A stretch of 64,000 nt of DNA from Litsea cubeba (lineage: Eukaryota; Streptophyta; Magnoliopsida; Laurales; Lauraceae). Location of the stretch: contig CM022946.1 of assembly GCA_012931725.1 (NCBI GenBank), positions 111,559,392 through 111,623,391 of the forward strand, in the 5' to 3' direction. Below are positions 58,798-64,000 of the stretch, piece after piece. The notes under the pieces were generated by a model. It was not told the origin of the DNA. It saw only the letters and a list, made by a program, of their open reading frames with translations, and searched no databases. The position numbers were made by a program, and so were the translations under genes. The first letter of the stretch is position 1. Every line of letters starts with the position of its first letter.

Positions 58798-59640
58798 TTA
58801 TAAACCAAGGAAGAACTTTAGTTCTCCAAGCATTGACATCTCAAATTCTTTCTTCATCTCGTCAGCAAAATTCCTGCACATTTCCTCATCATTGCCACCA
58901 AAGATTATGTCATCGACATAAACAATGACAACCAGCTGTTTGATCAACTCTGTTTTGACATAAAGATTGCTATCAACCAGTCCTTTTCCAAAGCCGATCT
59001 TTCGGAGATAGAGGTCCAGCCTTGCATACCACGCCCTTGGCGCTTGTTTCAGCCCATAAAGAGCCTTTTTCAACTTGCACACTAGGTCTGAATTTTTGCT
59101 AATGAGAAAACCATCAGGTTGCTCAATGTAGACCTCTTCTTCAAGTAATCCATTTAAGAAGGCTGACTTTACATCCATCTGAAATACCTTGAAGGTTTTG
59201 TATGCAGCCAATGCAAGAAACATACGAATGGCTTCCAGACGAGCCACCGGTGCAAAGGTCTCTTCAAAATCTATGCCTTCAACTTGAGCATAGCCTTTAC
59301 AAACCAACCTTGCTTTGTTTCGTATGACCTGACCATCTTCATTCAACTTATTCCGAAAGACCCATTTAGTACCAATAACATTCTTATCGGTAGGTCTAGA
59401 AACTAGTTCCCATGTGGAGTTCTTCTCAATTTGCTCCAACTCCTCATGCATAGTTTTTAACCAACTTTCATCGAGACTGGCTTCAGCCACAGTCTTGGGT
59501 TCAATGGTGGACACAAGTGAGTAATTGCTAACTACACTTTGTCTTGTTTTAACACCGGCCTCAGGATCTCCAATGATTTGATCCTTAGGGTGTTGCTCTA
59601 CCCAAGTGCTTTTCTTTCTAGGTGTAGCATCCTCTTGAGT
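58798..59640 (-). pseudogene. pol: Reverse transcriptase of element E
   Basis: Complete copia RT block: WVFRNKLNEDGQ, NKARLVCKGYAQVEG, FAPVARLEAIRM, QMDVKSAFLNGLLEEEVYIEQ, KLKKALYGLKQAPRAWY and catalytic IVYVDDIIFGG, ending FFLGL before a stop. The block itself is open. It is out of frame with integrase upstream (frameshift near 59640). The motif spelling is close to the Sirevirus/Tork side of copia. Confidence 0.92.
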
Positions 59641-60448
59641 CATCCTTTGATTTCTCAGAATCATTAGTTTCAGCCACTTCATCATCAATCTCACTCGAGT
59701 CCTCATGATGAGTTACATTCTTTGATTTACGGTTTTCATCAATTCTAACATCGGCACTTTCTATGATTTTTCTGGTCCTTTTGTTAAGACATCTGTAAGC
59801 CTTACTAGAGGAGGAGTAATCCAGAAATATACCTTCATCAGCTCTTTCATCAAATTTGCCCGGATTTTGTTCAAGACGCTTGATGTAACACTTGCTACCG
59901 AAGACTCTGAAGTGCTTGACTGTTGCTTTTCTCCCAAACCATAGCTCATAAGGAGTTTTGTCTTCATGTGGCCTGATCAAGCATCGATTCTGAATGTATA
60001 CAGCCGTATGAATTGCCTCCTTCCAGTATTTGTCAGCTAGCTTGCTCTCAGTTAGCATTGTGCGAGCCATCTCTTGCACGGTGCGATTTTTCCGTTCCAC
60101 GACTCCATTTTGCTGTGGAGTTCTAGAGGCTGAATATTGTCTTTGAATGCCATGGTGCTCACAATAGTTAGTGAACTCTTCATATGTGAATTCACCTCCT
60201 CGATCAGACCTTAAAAACTTGATACGTTTTCCAAGCATATTTTCAACCTGTGCTTTAAACACTTTAAAACGATCAAGTGCTTGATGTTTATGCTTAAGAA
60301 ACAATACCCATGTCATACGAGTATAATCATCAATGCATAACATAAAATACTTATCTCCATTGGTGCTTTGAGTTCGCATCGGTCCACAGAGATCAGTGTG
60401 CACTAGCTCAAGAGGTTTCTTTGAATGATGCTCCTTTGACTTGAACAT
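59618..60448 (-). pseudogene. pol: Integrase of element E
   Basis: 276 codons: HTDLCGPM, CIDDYTRMTWVLF, FLRSDRGGEF and QNGVVERKNRTVQEMAR give the catalytic D, D, E. The C-terminal extension FRVFGSKCYIKR and FLDYSSSSKAYR is followed by an acidic linker. A single in-frame stop at 60494-60496 separates it from the HHCC zinc domain (HKHLGHLN...CDSC) encoded with protease. The tail runs out of frame near 59640. Confidence 0.92.
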
Positions 60449-60493
60449 TACCCTCGTTTGCTTTCCCTTTTGGCAAGAATCGCAAATGGGGTT

Positions 60494-61015
60494 TCAAGGC
60501 TTTTCAACTGTAGACATACCTCTGACAGCCTTTGAGTTGCAAATCTTTGACATGTTATCAAAGTTTAGATGCCCAAGGTGTTTGTGCCACAACCAACTTT
60601 CCTCTATCCAACTCATCAAGCAAGTCTTTTCAGCTCCATCTGACAATGTATAGAGATTTCCAGCAGTCCTAGATCCAGTAGCCACCGTTTTGCCGTTGCT
60701 ACACTTCTTGATAGCAAACCCATTCTTAGTGAAGACAACTTCGTGGCCTTTGTCACAGATCTGGCTCACACTAAGCAAGTTGTGTCTCAGTCCAGACACA
60801 TATAAGACCTCGTCTGATCTGATCTTATTTGTCTTTAGCTGAACAACACCTTTTCCGCAGATTTTGGCACCATCATTGTTACCAAACTTCACTGATCCGC
60901 CTTCATAGTGCTGTAATTTGACGAATTTTTCCTTATCACCTGTCATATGGCTTGAACAGCCACTATCAAGGACCCATGGTGCTGTCTTCTTTTGTGCATT
61001 GAATGCCGTTTGCAC
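60494..61015 (-). pseudogene. pol: Protease and pre-integrase domain of element E
   Basis: 173 codons. The aspartic protease site is WVLDSGCSSHMTGD, the second block LYVSGLRHNLLSVSQI, then the GAG-pre-integrase domain with WLWHKHLGHLNFDNM. A premature stop comes after VEKP, just before the C-x2-C of the integrase zinc domain. It overlaps the previous ORF by 50 bases in another frame. Confidence 0.9.
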
Positions 61016-61409
61016 AATGAGAGATTCTGAGAGATTCCTTGGAATTATCTTCCCTTTTCTTTGCCCTCCATGCCTTAACTAACTTGGGTTTCTTTTCAAC
61101 CTGAAATTGGTTAGCAATAGGCAACCTACAATCCCTAGCCAAGTGTCCATAATTATAACACTTATGGCACTCAATTTTGTGGCCGTTTAGGATTGAGAAA
61201 GGGTTCCTAGTCACAAACGGGCTGTTTCTAACATAGAATTTGCAATCAGGCTCTTTTATGTCCATATCTATTACAATGATAGCAATAACCATAGAATCTG
61301 AACATTCTTCCTTTCTTAGGTGGCTTGTTAAACTCCACAAACCTTTTCTTATTGACCATCTCAATACTGGGCTGAATTTGAAGCTTTGTAGCCTTGAGAG
61401 GTATGGCAC
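60966..61409 (-). pseudogene. gag: Gag C-terminal zinc knuckle of element E
   Basis: Carries the CCHC knuckle CHKCYNYGHLARDC (about 61171-61127), then a basic tail and a KEDST segment leading into protease. It overlaps the ORF that ends with CYHCNRYGHKRA (near 61250). The two frames together show that a one-base change split two closely spaced knuckles. Confidence 0.82.
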
Positions 61410-61755
61410 TTTGTTTCATAAACAAAGAAGGTGCAGCTTTAGAGGACTCTCCGGTCTCAAATCCAATACCAAATTTATTGTGGAAGGGCTTTTGAACTTT
61501 CAAAATTTCATTGAGTTTCATTGTCCCTTCAATTGCTTGGAGCACTTTGAGTTTTTGGCGACTTTCCAAGTTTTCAGCCTTTGCTCTAGCGATTTCAGTT
61601 TCAAGTTTCATAGCCTCTTCCTTTTTGATACTTATTTGATTTTCAAGGACTTCCACCATTCTTTTATATTCTTCAACTTGAGTTTTCAAAGCAATAACTG
61701 AACTTTCAGATTCATGAAGAAGTTTCAGATTTTTCTTACTTGTTTTTCGTTCCAT
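61246..61755 (-). pseudogene. gag: Gag coiled-coil segment of element E
   Basis: 169 codons. A strong heptad-rich coiled coil (about residues 1-75: KKNLKLLHESES...KVLQ) is followed by a Lys/Phe-rich segment and the partial knuckle CYHCNRYGHK before the frame is lost. A long coiled coil in Gag is a Sirevirus feature, as also seen in D. Confidence 0.82.
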
Positions 61756-62276
61756 GCTAAGCTCCTCAAGTGCGGCAATGAGTTCTTCTTCAAGATTGAC
61801 CTTAGCCTCCTCTTCCTCTTCCGGCTCTTGCTCTCTTCTTCTTCAACAGTAACCATGAAGAGAGCTTCAGTTGCCTCTGCTGATTCATCATCGTCTGAAG
61901 TTTCAGACGAGCTGTCATTATATTGACTGATGAAGCTTTTTGCTTTGCCCCTCTTTCTGAAAATTTTCTTCCATTTACTCTTATCAACATAAGAGTCATC
62001 ATCATTGTTTTCTTTCAGCGGACACTTCGCAGCAAAGTGACCAACACTGCCACAATTGAAGCATTTAAAGGGTAGCTTCCCTTTATACTTTCCATTGCTT
62101 CCTTTCTTCAGCTTTCTAACTAATTGAGCCTCAAGCTCATCATCATCAGTATCAGCATCATGACCAGCAGTCTCTTTTCCCTTTTTCTGAACTTTGAAGG
62201 CCGCTTCTCTATCAGATGAAGACGTCTTACCTATGCGCATCTCATAGGCAGTGAGTGAACCATGCAACTCATCCAT
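61725..62276 (-). pseudogene. gag: Gag middle part with first zinc knuckle, element E
   Basis: 183 codons. It opens with DELHGSLTAYEMR, the end of the UBN2-type capsid domain, then a charged stretch and the CCHC knuckle CFNCGSVGHFAAKC (about 62064-62024). An acidic Ser/Asp-rich region (SSETSDDDESAEA) follows. The last 30 codons are out of frame, overlapping the coiled-coil ORF. Confidence 0.85.
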
Positions 62277-62325
62277 GGTAAATTCATTCAGATCCTTGGC
62301 TTCTTCTATGGCTGAGACTTTTGAA

Positions 62326-62823
62326 TCAAACCGGGGAAGAAGAGATCTTAGAACCTTTTTGACTGATGACTGGTTCTTTAATCTCCTCCCCTAGTCCACG
62401 AATGTCATTCGTGACTTCATTCACTCGTTGCATATACGAGTCAACATTCTCGCTTTCCTCCATGCGAAGAGACTCGAATTGAGAGCGATGAGTTTGCAAT
62501 TTCGCTTCTTTGATCTTCTCATCTCCTTCATGAATGCTTTTCAACTTGTCCCATATTTCCTTGGCTGTTTTGCATGCAATTACTTTGACCAGCTCGCTGT
62601 CCACAAGACCACTAAAGAGTGCATTCTGCGCCTTGGAGTCGTTGTCTGCTAACTTCTTCGTTGTAGCATCAGTGGGTACGATGGCAATATTGTAACCGAC
62701 TCTAACGGTCTCCCAGACATCATAGCCAAGTGATTTGATGAAAGCCTGCATTCTGATCTTCCAGAAGGAGTAATTAGAACCATCAAACAAAGGTGCTTTC
62801 TTATTCCCTGTATTGGATGCCAT
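62326..62823 (-). pseudogene. gag: Gag N-terminal (UBN2-type) domain of element E
   Basis: Starts at ATG 62823 (MASNTGNKKAP); the in-frame codon further upstream is TTG. The capsid-like domain shows FDGSNYSFWKIRMQAFIKS, AKEIWDKLKSIHEG and VDSYMQRVNEVTNDIRGLG. A one-base frameshift near 62357 diverts the end into a short out-of-frame tail. The domain continues in the ORF starting at 62276. Confidence 0.9.
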
Positions 62824-62876
62824 GTGATTTGACAAGAGATCACCCTTAGCGTGTTAAGCTTATCAAGGGAAACTTT

Positions 62877-62888
62877 GCTCTGATACCA
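62877..62888 (-). other. Primer-binding site of E
   Basis: Plus strand gctctgatacca, minus TGGTATCAGAGC, two bases inside the 5' LTR. Confidence 0.95.
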
Positions 62889-62890
62889 AT

Positions 62891-63968
62891 TGTTAGATAT
62901 CGCGATCGACTGAGAGGGGGGGGGGGGGGGTTGAATCAGTGATCCCTTAAAATAGGTCCAATTTAACAACAAAAGCAAATCAAATCACACAAGGACACCA
63001 GAATTAACGTGGTTCACCAAAAGGCTACGTCCACGGTTCAAAGACTGTCCGAACACCGATTCGGAACAGGTCTGTATCTATTTAGTCGCACCAACGACAA
63101 AGAGCATCAACCCTTAAGTTTCAGATAGCACCAACTATCTAGGAAGCACCTACTCCCTTTACAATTTATCTGCACCAACAGATAGGATCACCAAACCCCT
63201 AACACCAAGCACCAACTTGATGTTCTACAGAATTAAAGTAGAGAACTTTTCTATAGCCCTTCCCCTCTACAATCTCTCTCTCTCAATCCCTTACAAATTG
63301 ATATTTAAAGCATAAACAGAGAGACACTTATCTTATGGACGAATCACCATCTTCATGAGCACATTCTCGTCCACACTTGCTGTAGAAACTTGCAACGCAA
63401 TTGCACACAGCAACAACACTTTCTTCTCTCCAAAACTCTCTATTTTCTTCTCTCTTCTCTTCTCTTCTCTTCTCTTCTGTCCTTCGGAAAACGAACCAAG
63501 CAAGCCTTTATATAGGTTATGGTAACCCTTAAGAGTGTTCAAATTAGGCTAGAATTCGTTTAGAAAGAGTCCCAAACGAAATACACAGGAATCCTGAATT
63601 TTCGTGCAAAACTTCTAATTTCTGCGCAATTCTGGTTCCCGTGCTCGGTCGACCGCATAGGGTCCCCGGTCGACCGGCGACACACTGTGGCACAAAATAA
63701 CTGGGAGCTAACTGAAACTTTCTTCTGCAGAGTTCTCTTGCCCGGTCGACCGCATGAGGTGCCCGGTCGACCGACCACTCTGCTTCAGGAATTCTGAATT
63801 CCTGAACTGTTTTAGCTCTGTTTTCTCTTTGAAGCTATATCAATACCACACAATCAACACCACACTTGTGACATTGTGTTGACAATAATTCCAACATAAA
63901 ATGATTACTTGAGATACTAAACACTTCAATGCTTCATTAAACTTCTCAAGTCATCTCAAATTCCAACA
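62891..63968 (-). repeat. 5' LTR of E with promoter
   Basis: 1078 bp. Palindromes lie at about 63647, 63670, 63746 and 63771; the minus-strand TATA box is at about 63505-63516. A G15 tract (62916-62930) replaces the mixed purine run of the partner LTR. Confidence 0.94.
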
Positions 63969-64000
63969 GATTGAACTGTTTGATCAACTAATGTGTCAAT
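63969..64000 (-). pseudogene. pol: Continuation of element F pol past E
   Basis: TSD copy gattg, then 27 bases. On the minus strand they are open in the same frame as the F fragment left of E, once one TSD copy is discounted. Confidence 0.6.

Larger units (their letters stand above)
56600..63968 (-). mobile_element. Ty1/copia Sirevirus-like element E
   Basis: TSD gattg is perfect at 56595-56599 and 63969-63973. LTRs 56600-57670 (1071 bp) and 62891-63968 (1078 bp) differ at roughly 1-2 % of sites. PBS and polypurine tract give the minus orientation. Gag, protease, integrase, RT and RNase H are all present in copia order but with several frameshifts and stops. A long gag with coiled coil, repeated polypurine tracts and GGTCGACC palindromes favour the Sirevirus lineage. 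Confidence 0.95.

Overview
The window comes from a large, repeat-rich flowering-plant genome. It holds Ty1/copia elements primed by plant initiator-methionine tRNA, a Ty3/gypsy remnant, long-TIR Mutator-like elements, a hAT element and a Helitron, nested to three levels. I found no host protein gene, tRNA gene, rRNA gene or CRISPR array that I would defend. The species cannot be named from this window. Almost every element boundary below was placed from matching LTRs or TIRs plus a target-site duplication (TSD).

Layout. (1) 1-18867: a Mutator-like element (M1) with inverted repeats of about 250 bp, left end cut by the window. It is split by A1 (867-18523, TSD attag), a Sirevirus-like LTR element with no coding capacity. 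A1 is itself split by D (4691-13158, minus strand, TSD gacat), a non-autonomous Sirevirus-like element that keeps the C-terminal half of gag, lacks pol, and carries a 382-codon ORF starting MARTKQT. (2) 18868-23372: AT-rich spacer with a short MULE (19811-20945, perfect 9-bp TSD), an AT microsatellite and a small hAT element (21112-22126). (3) 23373-51828: copia element C (minus strand, TSD aggat) with a broken gag-pol. Its 5' LTR was hit three times: by B (29341-37805, TSD atatc), a LARD-type element with 3.2-kb LTRs and a 2-kb non-coding interior; by A2 (37848-49489, TSD gtaaa), a second copy of family A; and by a solo LTR of family D (49879-51632, TSD ctttt). A2 carries a Helitron (40273-42591) with a nine-monomer tandem array. 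(4) 51834-52441: short spacer with a 125-bp duplication. (5) 52442 to beyond the window end: degenerate Ty3/gypsy element F (minus strand), interrupted by copia/Sirevirus element E (56600-63968, minus strand, TSD gattg), whose gag-pol has several stops and frameshifts.

How the parts relate. Families A, D and E share traits I associate with Sireviruses: a methionine-tRNA primer site, repeated polypurine tracts before the 3' LTR, CG-rich palindromes upstream of the LTR TATA box, and a C-run motif near the LTR 3' end. None of the copies here looks able to move alone. A, B and D lack pol, so they would need enzymes in trans. The relative order is readable: M1 before A1 before D; C before B, A2 and the solo LTR; A2 before the Helitron; F before E.

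The most interesting items are the histone-H3-like N terminus of the D ORF, the conserved non-coding interior of family A, the Helitron with an exact empty site in A1 and a three-monomer higher-order repeat, and the purine/pyrimidine-asymmetric TIRs of the small MULE.
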